From Bacillota bacterium (GTDB lineage Bacteria; Bacillota; Clostridia; Christensenellales; Aristaeellaceae), in contig WRGP01000212.1 in NCBI GenBank assembly GCA_009787135.1, positions 1 to 12,922 on the forward strand: 12,922 nucleotides of DNA, written 5' to 3'. Every line of letters begins with the position of its first letter. Within the stretch, counting starts at the first letter, position 1. The notes under the pieces were generated by a model. It was not told where the DNA came from and did not search any database. It saw nothing but the letters and a program-made list of their open reading frames with translations. Position numbers and translations under genes: made by a program. Positions 6,390 through 12,922 of this stretch are shown here, one piece after another.

Positions 6390-6432
6390 GATGCATTCCT
6401 CCAAACAGATTATTGTTTGTTTTCCTTTACGC

Positions 6433-6461
6433 TTGACAGTCTAGCGCCATAGGTTTATAGT
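6433..6461 (+). promoter_or_regulatory. promoter of the hxlR-type gene
   Basis: TTGACA (6433-6438), 17 nt, TATAGT (6456-6461), a near-consensus promoter with a start near 6468. Its -10 box and the opposite promoter's -35 box share base 6461, and its -35 box meets the opposite -10 box at 6438. Confidence 0.75.
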
Positions 6462-6466
6462 GTCAA
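6438..6466 (-). promoter_or_regulatory. promoter of the nitroreductase gene
   Basis: On the minus strand TTGACA (6466-6461), 17 nt, TAGACT (6443-6438). It overlaps almost entirely with the opposite-facing hxlR promoter at 6433-6461, so RNA polymerase can occupy only one at a time. The start is expected near 6431. Confidence 0.65.
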
Positions 6467-6499
6467 GTAGTTACTTTTTTTTAATGTAGTCACCTTTTT
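6467..6499 (+). repeat. tandem direct repeat, probable HxlR operator
   Basis: GTAGTTACTTTTT (6467-6479) and GTAGTCACCTTTTT (6486-6499) are direct repeats 19 bp apart, about two helical turns, lying on and just after the predicted hxlR start site. HxlR-type regulators are known to bind tandem direct repeats near their target promoters, so binding here would block hxlR transcription and could affect the overlapping nitroreductase promoter. Confidence 0.5.
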
Positions 6500-6535
6500 A
6501 TATTGTTAGTTTAAAAAGGAAAGCAGGAAAAACCG

Positions 6536-6883
6536 ATGGTTACAAAACAAAAAGAAAAAGAGATTTTCGCGGCGACATGCCGCGCGGCGGAATGCTGCGT
6601 TGAAAAAACGCTCAATGTAATAGGGGGAAAATGGGGTTTCCTGATTCTGAAAAATTTGTTTTCAGGAAAGAAACGGTTTGGTGAGCTGCGGAGGCTTCTG
6701 CATGATATCAATGCCAAATCGCTTACCAGCGCCTTGCGTTCATTGGAAGAAAACGGCCTTATCAACCGCGAGGTATTCCCCACGGTGCCCACAACGGTAG
6801 AATACTCTTTGACGCAAAAGGGAGAGGATTTGAAACAAATCATTATGGAGATGTACATATGGGGCGAAAAATGGGTGCGGTAG
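6536..6883 (+). CDS. HxlR/DUF24-family winged-helix transcriptional regulator
   Basis: A 115-residue regulator with the complete family pattern: conserved cysteine before VEKTLNVIGGKWGFLILKNL (22-41), FGELRR (48-53) leading into the recognition helix (NAKSLTSALRSLEENGL, 59-75), and the wing REVFPTVPTTVEYSLTQKG (78-96). The cysteine is at 21, in a Cys20-Cys21 pair with another at Cys15. DUF24 regulators often sense quinones, aldehydes or disulfide stress through the conserved N-terminal cysteine, so a thiol switch is likely but not shown. The ATG is preceded by a purine-rich stretch containing AGGA. The gene is AT-richer than its neighbours. It is divergent from a nitroreductase with shared promoter DNA, which makes that gene its likely target. 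Confidence 0.92.
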   Translation: MVTKQKEKEIFAATCRAAECCVEKTLNVIGGKWGFLILKNLFSGKKRFGELRRLLHDINAKSLTSALRSLEENGLINREVFPTVPTTVEYSLTQKGEDLKQIIMEMYIWGEKWVR

Positions 6884-6964
6884 ATAGATTTTCCAAATAA
6901 AATTACACAAAAAAGGCAATCTATCCCTATGTTTGATCGTTGTATGGAAAGATCGGCAGGATTC

Positions 6965-6989
6965 GACGTGAATTTGTAACATTCGCGTC
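6965..6989. repeat. inverted repeat upstream of the L,D-transpeptidase gene
   Basis: GACGTGAAT (6965-6973) and ATTCGCGTC (6981-6989) form a dyad of nine pairs, one of them G-U as RNA, around a 7-nt centre. It lies 46 nt before the transpeptidase ATG. It could be an operator or a leader hairpin. I found no convincing promoter in 6884-7034. Confidence 0.35.
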
Positions 6990-7034
6990 AACAATAAAGG
7001 GATTTCGCGAGAAGTCCAATTTGCGGGTGACAAG

Positions 7035-8561
7035 ATGAAGAAGTCCGTTTCGCTGTTGCTGCTTGCGCTGCTCACAGCCGTATGCCTCCACTGCGCGCTG
7101 GGCGAGGAGGCGCCAACGCTCCGGTATAACAGCAAAGGGGACGCGGTGACCGCCCTGCAGAGGCGTCTGCGGGAACTTGGGTATTACACCTTCCACATCA
7201 CGGGCATATACCAGGAGAACACGCAGCGGGCCGTCCGGGCGTTTCAGGCGGAGTATGGCCTTCGGGAGACGGGCGAGGCGGACGCCGTGCTGCAGGCGCT
7301 GATTCATAACCCTTTTGCCAGGCCCAAACCCACGCCGACGCCTAAGCCTACGTCAACCCCCAGACCAACCCCGACGCCGCTTAGCATGAAAGCGCCCTAT
7401 CCCGGCCGTTTGGAATTCGGCAGCGCCGGGGAGGATGTCCGGCGCGTGCAGACAAGGCTTTTCGAGCTTGGCTTCTACGCGGGTGAAATCAGCGGAAATT
7501 TTCTGGGAAATACCCGTAACGCGGTGCGGGATTTTCAGCGGCATAACGTCATGGCCGCGGACGGCGTCGTCGGGGAGCAGACCTGGCAGGCGCTGTTTTT
7601 TGACGAGCAGGCGCGCGGCGCCTATGAGGCGCCCAAACCCACGCCGGAACCCACGCCCGTGCCCTATCGCGTCGAAGTGAACGTGACCACGCAGGTGACG
7701 TCGGTATACGGCTTGGATGAAGAGGGCGAGTATACGAACCTCGTCAGGCATATGCTCTGCTCCACGGGCACGGCCAGCGATCCCACGCCGCTGAAAACCT
7801 ATACGCTCAACGGTGAAAAAGCGCGCTGGTGCTACTTCCCCAAATGGGGCACGCACGCCCAGTATTGGACGCGCATGGACGCCTCCAACGCCTTCCATTC
7901 GGTCATCTATTCCGAGCCGGATCCCATGGCGCTTAAGACGGGCAGCTATACGGGCCTGGGGAAGCGCGCGTCCCATGGATGCGTGCGCCTGATGCTGGAG
8001 GACGCCAAGTGGATCTATGAAAATTGCGGCAAGGGCACGCGGGTGGTCGTCTACGAGGGCAAGGCGGACGAGGAGCTGACCAAGTCGCTCAAGATCCCGC
8101 CGCTGGATTACAGCGTTATGCTGCCGCGCCCCACGGCCGCGCCCACCGCGCCGCCTGCGTACAGCGCCTTTGCCCAGCCGCCCATGCCCTTTACCACGCT
8201 GGAGCGCGGCGTGGAAAACGTGGCGGTCTACTGGCTCCAGTGCAGGCTTACGGAGCTTGGGTACTATAAGGGAAGCATCACGGGCGGGTATTATGGCGGC
8301 ACGGCGGAAGCGGTCAAGGCGTTTCAGCGGGACAACGGCCTTGCGGCCGACGGCAAGGCGGGCGTGCTGACGCAGTCCAAGCTGTATGAGGCGCTGCTGG
8401 CCACGCCGGAGCCTGTGCTCACGCGGGAGCCGGCGATCACGCGGGCGCCGGTATCCATGCCGGGGCGGACGGTTTCGCCCACGCCTGCCAGGACAGCCGC
8501 ACCCATGCCCACGCGGCCTCCGTCGAATTCGCCGTGGTTTGAGGCGACGAAGGGGCCGTGA
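7035..8561 (+). CDS. secreted YkuD-type L,D-transpeptidase with three peptidoglycan-binding domains
   Basis: Predicted cell-wall enzyme forming 3-3 cross-links or attaching proteins to peptidoglycan outside the membrane. The 508 residues start with a signal peptide (1-23, cleavage probably after ALG). Then come a PG_binding_1 domain (about 28-91, LRELGYYTFHITGIYQ), a Pro/Thr linker (97-116), a second PG_binding_1 domain (about 125-189), another Pro/Thr linker (199-210), the YkuD catalytic domain (about 211-341) with SHGCVR (313-318) and nucleophile Cys316, a third PG_binding_1 domain (about 385-455), and a Pro/Thr/Ala-rich tail. The catalytic domain is thus flanked on both sides by wall-binding modules. 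The ribosome site is weak (GGGTGA). It is monocistronic with a terminator behind it. Catalytic class is certain; the cross-link made is not known. Confidence 0.93.
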   Translation: MKKSVSLLLLALLTAVCLHCALGEEAPTLRYNSKGDAVTALQRRLRELGYYTFHITGIYQENTQRAVRAFQAEYGLRETGEADAVLQALIHNPFARPKPTPTPKPTSTPRPTPTPLSMKAPYPGRLEFGSAGEDVRRVQTRLFELGFYAGEISGNFLGNTRNAVRDFQRHNVMAADGVVGEQTWQALFFDEQARGAYEAPKPTPEPTPVPYRVEVNVTTQVTSVYGLDEEGEYTNLVRHMLCSTGTASDPTPLKTYTLNGEKARWCYFPKWGTHAQYWTRMDASNAFHSVIYSEPDPMALKTGSYTGLGKRASHGCVRLMLEDAKWIYENCGKGTRVVVYEGKADEELTKSLKIPPLDYSVMLPRPTAAPTAPPAYSAFAQPPMPFTTLERGVENVAVYWLQCRLTELGYYKGSITGGYYGGTAEAVKAFQRDNGLAADGKAGVLTQSKLYEALLATPEPVLTREPAITRAPVSMPGRTVSPTPARTAAPMPTRPPSNSPWFEATKGP

Positions 8562-8600
8562 GGCAGGGCGAGCGTATGAAGCGAGCGGAGGAGGTTTTCC

Positions 8601-8655
8601 AGGGGGCGCCGCTCACCGGGTCCCGCCGGAGGACCCGTTCTCAGGCCCCCTTTTT
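8601..8655 (+). terminator. intrinsic terminator after the L,D-transpeptidase gene
   Basis: Outer stem AGGGGGC (8601-8607) with GCCCCCT (8645-8651) encloses a second hairpin CGGGTCC (8617-8623) with GGACCCG (8631-8637), followed by TTTTT (8651-8655). Confidence 0.85.
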
Positions 8656-8725
8656 GCCCGCAAGATAAGCATGGAAAATCCTTCTTTTTTCATTTTTGTG
8701 TAGCGTATGCGGCCTTTGCGAACGC

Positions 8726-8754
8726 TTTACAACCCACAGCTTCTATGATATAGT
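8726..8754 (+). promoter_or_regulatory. promoter of the symporter gene
   Basis: TTTACA (8726-8731), 17 nt, TATAGT (8749-8754). The start is expected near 8761, about 65 nt before the ATG. Confidence 0.75.
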
Positions 8755-8827
8755 ACCCCTTGTAGAACGGTAGCCAAACGGCTCGAAAAAAGGTTCAAAA
8801 ATCAACAGTATGGAAGGATGGTAGGGT

Positions 8828-10294
8828 ATGCGTATCGCGGTTTTGGCTGTGTATGTCCTCATGTTTGCAGGCGTTCTTTTTTTCAGCGCGCGAAAATCCC
8901 AATCGTTGCATGAATTTTTTCTCGGAGGCGGCAAGGCCGGGCCGTGGTTTTCCGCGTTTTCCTATGGCACGGCATATTTTTCCGCGGTGATTATCATTGG
9001 CTACGCGGGCAAAATAGGGTGGGGGTTCGGCCTTTCCGCGACGTGGATCGGCCTTGGCAATGCGTTTCTCGGCAACCTGCTCGCGTGGGTGCTGCTGGCA
9101 GGGCGCGCGAACGACATGGCGCGCGAGTTGGACGTGTATACGATGCCTGGCTTTTTTGAAAAACGCTATGGCTCGCGAAACATGGGCCTGCTCTCCGCAA
9201 TACTGATTTTCGTGTTTCTCGTGCCGTATTCCGCGTCCGTGTACCAGGGCATGGCGTATTTGTTTGAAGCGGCGCTGGGGATTAATTTCTTCTGGTGTAT
9301 GCTGGGCATCGCGATGCTGGCGGCCCTGTACCTGTTCCTGGGCGGGTACCGCGCCACGCTGCTGTCGGATTTCATTCAGGGCTGCATCATGCTGGTGGGT
9401 ATCATATTGCTGGTGACGTTCGTCGTGCGGGGCGCGTCGCTCAATCCGGATACGGGCGCGTATGAAGGGCTGCCCGGGGCGCTGGCCCGCATGGGGCAGA
9501 TTGGCGGAGAGGGCTTTAACGCCGTCTTTGGGGTAAAGGGCAAGGGCGTAAACCTGATCATGCTTGTGATTTTGACCTCGTTTGGCACATGGGGCCTGCC
9601 GCAGATGATGCATAAATTTTTCGCGATCCGCGACCGCGCGGCCATCAAGCAGGCGTCCGTCATTTCCACGGTGTTTTGCGTGTTGCTGGCGGGCGGCGCG
9701 TATTTCGCGGGCACGTTTGGCAAGCAGATCCTGGGCGGTGTGGTGCCCGCGGGCGGGCTGGACACGGTCATGCCAAACGTATTTCTGTCCCAGGCGGTCG
9801 CCATGCCGGATGTGCTCGTGGGGTTGATCGTGGTGCTGGTGCTGTCCGCCAGCGTCTCCACGCTGACGGCGCTGGTGCTTTCCTCGTCGTCCGCGATTGC
9901 CATTGACCTGTGCGGCAGGCTGATGCCGGGCATGGATCAGAAAAAGCAGACGCTGCTGCTGCGCGGCCTGTGCGTAGTGTTTGTTGTTCTCTCGCTTGTC
10001 ATCGCGTTTGGCATGCAGAATACGCCCATCGTAACGCTGATGTCCTTCTCCTGGGGCACCTTGGCCGGCGCGTTCCTGGCGCCGTTTCTGTACGGGCTTT
10101 TCTGGAAAAAAACGACAAAAGCGGGCGCGTTTTCCGGCGTGGTGGTGGGCGCGCTCACTTCCATTATAGCGCCGAGCATAGGCATTGTGCCGGACACCGT
10201 GTACGCCGGCGTGCTCGCCATGGCCGTGTCGTTGGTGACTGTGCCGGCCGTCAGCGCGCTTACCATGAAAAAACAAATGTCAACAACGGCATAA
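8828..10294 (+). CDS. sodium:solute symporter (SSS family)
   Basis: A 488-residue polytopic membrane protein with about 13 predicted helices that should import a small solute using the sodium gradient. SSS-family landmarks are FFLGGGKAGPWFSAFSYGTAYFS split over 30-52, the signature GGYRATLLSDFIQG (172-185), and the serine/threonine-rich helix with SASVSTLTALVLSSSSA, whose hydroxyl residues match the sodium-site helix. The C-terminus has a Lys-rich end. GGAAGG and TAGGG lie just before the ATG at 8828. It stands alone between its own promoter and terminator, so context gives no substrate; proline, pantothenate, sugars or carboxylates are all possible within the family. Confidence 0.92.
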   Translation: MRIAVLAVYVLMFAGVLFFSARKSQSLHEFFLGGGKAGPWFSAFSYGTAYFSAVIIIGYAGKIGWGFGLSATWIGLGNAFLGNLLAWVLLAGRANDMARELDVYTMPGFFEKRYGSRNMGLLSAILIFVFLVPYSASVYQGMAYLFEAALGINFFWCMLGIAMLAALYLFLGGYRATLLSDFIQGCIMLVGIILLVTFVVRGASLNPDTGAYEGLPGALARMGQIGGEGFNAVFGVKGKGVNLIMLVILTSFGTWGLPQMMHKFFAIRDRAAIKQASVISTVFCVLLAGGAYFAGTFGKQILGGVVPAGGLDTVMPNVFLSQAVAMPDVLVGLIVVLVLSASVSTLTALVLSSSSAIAIDLCGRLMPGMDQKKQTLLLRGLCVVFVVLSLVIAFGMQNTPIVTLMSFSWGTLAGAFLAPFLYGLFWKKTTKAGAFSGVVVGALTSIIAPSIGIVPDTVYAGVLAMAVSLVTVPAVSALTMKKQMSTTA

Positions 10295-10327
10295 TCCATG
10301 TTTGGAAATTAAAATAAAGGATAAAAT

Positions 10328-10367
10328 AGCGGCGTGCGGAAAAACCCGCCGCCGCTTTTGTTTTTTT
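10328..10367 (+). terminator. intrinsic terminator after the symporter gene
   Basis: AGCGGCG (10328-10334) pairs with CGCCGCT (10350-10356), extended inward by GCGG/CCGC after one bulged T, and followed by TTTTGTTTTTTT. Confidence 0.9.
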
Positions 10368-10471
10368 AAAAGAAAAGATTTTCATTGCCAAAACCGGCTT
10401 TGATTGCCGCTCATAATCGCCTGCCATGCGGACAGACTGGAATCAGACAAAAACGCATGGGAGGGAGCGAA

Positions 10472-11713
10472 TTGGCAATCTTTGAGGTGGAATCCGGAGC
10501 GCCGCTGATGGGTGAAGCTGTCGTGCATCCCGCGAAAAACGCGGTGCTGCCGATCATCGCGGCTTCCCTGCTGACGAAGGACACAATTCTTGTGCCGGAG
10601 ATGCCCGACCTATCGGACGTGCGCGCGCTTTGCGGGCTTGTTCAGGAATGCGGCGGCGTATGTCAGCGCCAGGGCGCCGGCATGGCGCTATCCACGCCTG
10701 AGCCTACTTTGCCCGAAGCTTCGCATATGATGCGCTGGACGCGCGCGTCGGTGCTCATCATGGGGCCGCTTTTGGCCAGGCTTGGAAGCGCCCGCATTAC
10801 CATGCCCGGCGGTTGCGCCATTGGGCAGCGGCCGATTGACCTTCATCTGAAAGGTATGGCGGCGCTGGGCGCGGAAATCGTGACGCGGCAGGGGTTCGTG
10901 GAATTGAAGGGGCGGCTGCATGGGGGGGTTATCTATTTAGATCTGCCCAGCGTGGGCGCGACGGAGAATATCATGATGGCGGCGGTGCTCGCCGAGGGCG
11001 TGACCCGCATTGAAAACGCGGCCAAGGAGCCGGAAATCGCGGACCTCGCGCAATGCCTGAACGCCATGGGCGCGCAGGTACAGGGCGCGGGCTCCGGTTC
11101 GATCGTGATACGTGGCGTGCGCTCGCTGCACGGCGCGACGCATCAGCCCATTCCGGACCGGATTGAGGCGGGCACGTTTTGCTGCGCGGTCGCCGTCGCT
11201 GGCGGGAATATTCTGGTGCGTGGGGCGCGGCCCGAGCACATGCGAGCGTTGCTATTCAAGCTGCAGGAGGCGGGCATGTCCATTTCGGAATTCCCAGGCG
11301 GGCTCCGCGTGCGGGGGAAAGCGCAGTGGCCCATGGAAATCCGAACGCTGAGTTACCCGGGCTTTCCGACAGATCTGCAGGCTCCGATGATGATTGTCGC
11401 CTGCATAGCGCAAGGTACATCCGTATTTCTCGAGACGATCTTTGAAAATCGGTTTATGCATATCCCGGAACTGCTTCGCATGGGGGCCAACATTCGGGTG
11501 GAAGATCATGTCGCCGTGATTGAAGGCGGGTATCCTTTGCAGGGCGCCAGCGTATCCTGTCCTGATCTGCGAAGCGGCGCGGCGCTGATCCTCGCCGGGC
11601 TGGCGGCGGAGGGCGTCACCCGTGTGGAGGACCCGCAGGGGCATATTGATCGGGGATATGAGAATTTTGAGCATGCGCTCACCGCGATGGGGGCACAGGT
11701 AAGGAGATTGTGA
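10472..11713 (+). CDS. murA: UDP-N-acetylglucosamine 1-carboxyvinyltransferase
   Basis: Transfers enolpyruvate from PEP to UDP-GlcNAc, the first committed step of peptidoglycan synthesis, in the cytosol; target of fosfomycin. Starting at TTG 10472, with GGGAGGGAG just upstream, the product has 413 residues: the UDP-GlcNAc/PEP motif AKNAVLPIIAASLL (21-34) with Lys22-Asn23, the catalytic loop GGCAIGQRPIDLH (113-125) whose Cys115 has the same number as in E. coli, FPTDLQAP (298-305) with catalytic Asp301, and HIDRGYENF (391-399) with Arg394. The ATG at 10457 and a further upstream TTG lack ribosome sites. Cys115 predicts fosfomycin sensitivity. One nucleotide separates its stop from the spoIID start, indicating translational coupling. 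With spoIID and a SpoIIQ-like gene next, it matches the murAA position in spore formers, so this could be a sporulation-linked paralogue. Confidence 0.95.
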   Translation: MAIFEVESGAPLMGEAVVHPAKNAVLPIIAASLLTKDTILVPEMPDLSDVRALCGLVQECGGVCQRQGAGMALSTPEPTLPEASHMMRWTRASVLIMGPLLARLGSARITMPGGCAIGQRPIDLHLKGMAALGAEIVTRQGFVELKGRLHGGVIYLDLPSVGATENIMMAAVLAEGVTRIENAAKEPEIADLAQCLNAMGAQVQGAGSGSIVIRGVRSLHGATHQPIPDRIEAGTFCCAVAVAGGNILVRGARPEHMRALLFKLQEAGMSISEFPGGLRVRGKAQWPMEIRTLSYPGFPTDLQAPMMIVACIAQGTSVFLETIFENRFMHIPELLRMGANIRVEDHVAVIEGGYPLQGASVSCPDLRSGAALILAGLAAEGVTRVEDPQGHIDRGYENFEHALTAMGAQVRRL

Positions 11714-11714
11714 A

Positions 11715-12590
11715 ATGCGGAAAAAATGGATTCTCTTTGGCGTTTTTGTATTTTTGCTGTGCGCGCTGATCCCGCTAACGGCGCGGGCGGATGATGTGAT
11801 TACAGTCTTCGCGGACGGTGCGGTGATTCGGATGGACCGCGAGGCGTATCTTGCCGGCGTGGTCGCCGCGGAGATGCCGGCCTCCTATGAAATGGAGGCG
11901 CTCAAGGCGCAGGCGGTTGCCGCCCGAACGCGGACGATGCACGCCTGCCAATCGCATCCGGAAACGGATGTTTGCACGGACAGCACCTGCTGCCAAGGGT
12001 ATTTGACGGAAGAAGAGCAGAAGGCCAGATGGGGCATGGATACGGAACAATACCGTGCCCGCGTGCGGGAAGCGGTAGACGCGACGCGCGGCATTATCAT
12101 CACGTATTCTGATGAGCCCATTGAGGTGCTCTATCATGCGGTCAGCGGCGGATATACGGAGGATGCGGAACAGGTTTTTCATGAAGCGCTTCCATACCTG
12201 CGCGGCGTTATATCCCCTGGGGAAGAAAACGCCCCCGGTTATGAAACGGTGCGGGTGTTTACACAGGATGAATTGGCCATGGCCTTTTCAGAGAAGCCTC
12301 CTGTCGTTATTGAAGTGTTGCGGCGATCTGACAGCGGAAGGGTTACAGAGATACGCGTGGGCGCGCATACGATGTCCGGCCGTCTGTTCCGCTCCGCGTT
12401 GGAACTAAAAAGTACAAATTTTACCTTGCAAAATCTTGGAGATTCTATTATTGTTACCCAGCATGGGTATGGACATGGCGTTGGCATGAGCCAGGCCGGC
12501 GCGAACGCGATGGCTAAGGCCGGCAAAACATTCAATGAAATTTTGCTGCATTATTATACAGGGGTTGATCTCAGCATACTTGTAGAGTAA
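11715..12590 (+). CDS. spoIID: stage II sporulation protein D, peptidoglycan lytic transglycosylase
   Basis: Membrane-anchored enzyme that cleaves glycan strands between mother cell and forespore, driving engulfment together with the SpoIIM/SpoIIP machinery. The 291-residue protein has an N-terminal signal anchor (about 5-24), then YLAGVVAAEMPASYEMEALK (45-64) with the probable catalytic Glu53, AQAVAARTRT (65-74), a cysteine-rich stretch with Cys78, Cys87, Cys92 and Cys93 before QGY, YHAVSGGYTEDAE (140-152), and the C-terminal GYGHGVGMSQAGANAMA (251-267). The ribosome site AAGGAG lies in the last codons of murA, 8 nt before the ATG, so the genes are coupled. Metal-binding cysteine and histidine are known in some clostridial SpoIID proteins, and the cysteine cluster may be such a site. 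Identity is firm. Confidence 0.95.
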   Translation: MRKKWILFGVFVFLLCALIPLTARADDVITVFADGAVIRMDREAYLAGVVAAEMPASYEMEALKAQAVAARTRTMHACQSHPETDVCTDSTCCQGYLTEEEQKARWGMDTEQYRARVREAVDATRGIIITYSDEPIEVLYHAVSGGYTEDAEQVFHEALPYLRGVISPGEENAPGYETVRVFTQDELAMAFSEKPPVVIEVLRRSDSGRVTEIRVGAHTMSGRLFRSALELKSTNFTLQNLGDSIIVTQHGYGHGVGMSQAGANAMAKAGKTFNEILLHYYTGVDLSILVE

Positions 12591-12608
12591 GATTAACTTG
12601 TAGCATAA

Positions 12609-12637
12609 GGGTATTCCGCTTTTCAAAGGGGATAAGC
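12609..12637 (+). promoter_or_regulatory. possible forespore (SigF-like) promoter
   Basis: GGGTA (12609-12613), 14 nt, GGGGATAAGC (12628-12637) resembles the SigF/SigG pattern, with one mismatch in the last conserved -10 position. It lies in the 85-nt gap before the SpoIIQ-like gene, which is forespore-expressed in Bacillus. This is a weak match. Confidence 0.25.
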
Positions 12638-12675
12638 ATATAAAAATTGGGCATCCTTTCCAGGGGAGGTGCTCC

Positions 12676-12922
12676 ATGAAAAAAATATATGCGTTGATTG
12701 AAAAGCAAGGGTTCTTCATTCTACTCGCTGTTTGTGTCGGGGTGATCGCGGGCTCCGGCCTATGGGCCCTGTCGATGCGGGGATCGGAAGCGGACATGCG
12801 GGAAGTGGATCTGCAATACGGGCAGCGGCTGAAGGATGCCGAGCTGACGCGCATGGCGCCGCCTGTGACGGGAAGCGTCCTATGCGATTACGGGCAGGCG
12901 GAGTGGCTTCCCACGCTGGGCT
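12676..12922 (+). CDS. SpoIIQ-like M23-family protein (5' part, cut by window end)
   Basis: The ATG at 12676 follows GGGGAGG (12663-12669) at 6 nt. The 82 visible codons encode a short cytoplasmic N-terminus (MKKIYALIEKQG), one membrane segment (about 13-33, FFILLAVCVGVIAGSGLWAL), a charged extracellular stem, and the start of a lysostaphin-like M23 domain, where APPVTGSVLCDYGQAEW resembles the usual P-x-x-G-x-V entry. The catalytic histidines would lie beyond the window end. Position after murA and spoIID matches spoIIQ in spore formers, where the protein joins the forespore side of the SpoIIQ-SpoIIIAH channel. Assignment rests on context plus topology. Confidence 0.7.
   Translation, partial: MKKIYALIEKQGFFILLAVCVGVIAGSGLWALSMRGSEADMREVDLQYGQRLKDAELTRMAPPVTGSVLCDYGQAEWLPTLG

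Noticed and set aside
6390..6404. TTG start of the nitroreductase at 6404
   Set aside because: It would put the strong GGAGG inside the gene; the ATG at 6389 is correctly spaced.
6883..6925. Terminator after the HxlR-type gene (GATAGATT with AATCTATC)
   Set aside because: The 8-bp AT-rich stem has a 27-nt loop and no T run, so it is too weak to call.
8795..10276. A 493-codon minus-strand reading frame opposite the symporter
   Set aside because: The product is rich in Arg, His and Gln with no family pattern; it is a GC-rich shadow of the symporter gene.

Overview
The window looks like chromosome from a GC-rich, endospore-forming member of the Bacillota (Clostridia-like). The evidence is a murA-spoIID-spoIIQ-type gene order at the right end, consensus-like TTGACA-17-TATAGT promoters, strong GGAGG ribosome binding sites, and cell-wall proteins with proline/threonine-rich linkers. 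No rRNA, tRNA, CRISPR array, transposase or integrase was seen. I cannot name the species.

Left part (1-3300): on the minus strand, a Gfo/Idh/MocA-family oxidoreductase and aroB (3-dehydroquinate synthase) form a two-gene operon with its own promoter. Divergent from it is the most interesting unit of the window, an Erm-type 23S rRNA adenine dimethyltransferase gene. It has a near-perfect promoter and a roughly 140-nt leader. The leader encodes a 12-residue peptide with an Arg-Leu-Arg motif at positions 6-8, the same place as in the macrolide-arrest peptide of the ErmD class. The leader also holds a terminator-like hairpin and a 13-bp long-range stem whose 5' arm lies on the Ile-Arg-Leu-Arg codons. 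Together this reads as a drug-inducible ribosome-methylation resistance switch, apparently chromosomal.

Middle part (3300-7030): an AT-richer stretch with a YgjV-like small membrane protein, then guaB (IMP dehydrogenase) under a strong promoter. A convergent nitroreductase gene follows, then a divergent HxlR/DUF24 regulator. The nitroreductase and regulator share two face-to-face promoters with overlapping elements, followed by tandem direct repeats that are probable operator sites. This is a typical thiol/electrophile-stress module.

Right part (7030-12922): a secreted L,D-transpeptidase with three peptidoglycan-binding domains, a sodium:solute symporter with its own promoter and terminator, then murA (peptidoglycan precursor synthesis, TTG start), spoIID (sporulation peptidoglycan hydrolase, 1 nt after murA) and the start of a SpoIIQ-like M23 protein cut by the window edge. 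The last three link peptidoglycan synthesis to forespore engulfment.
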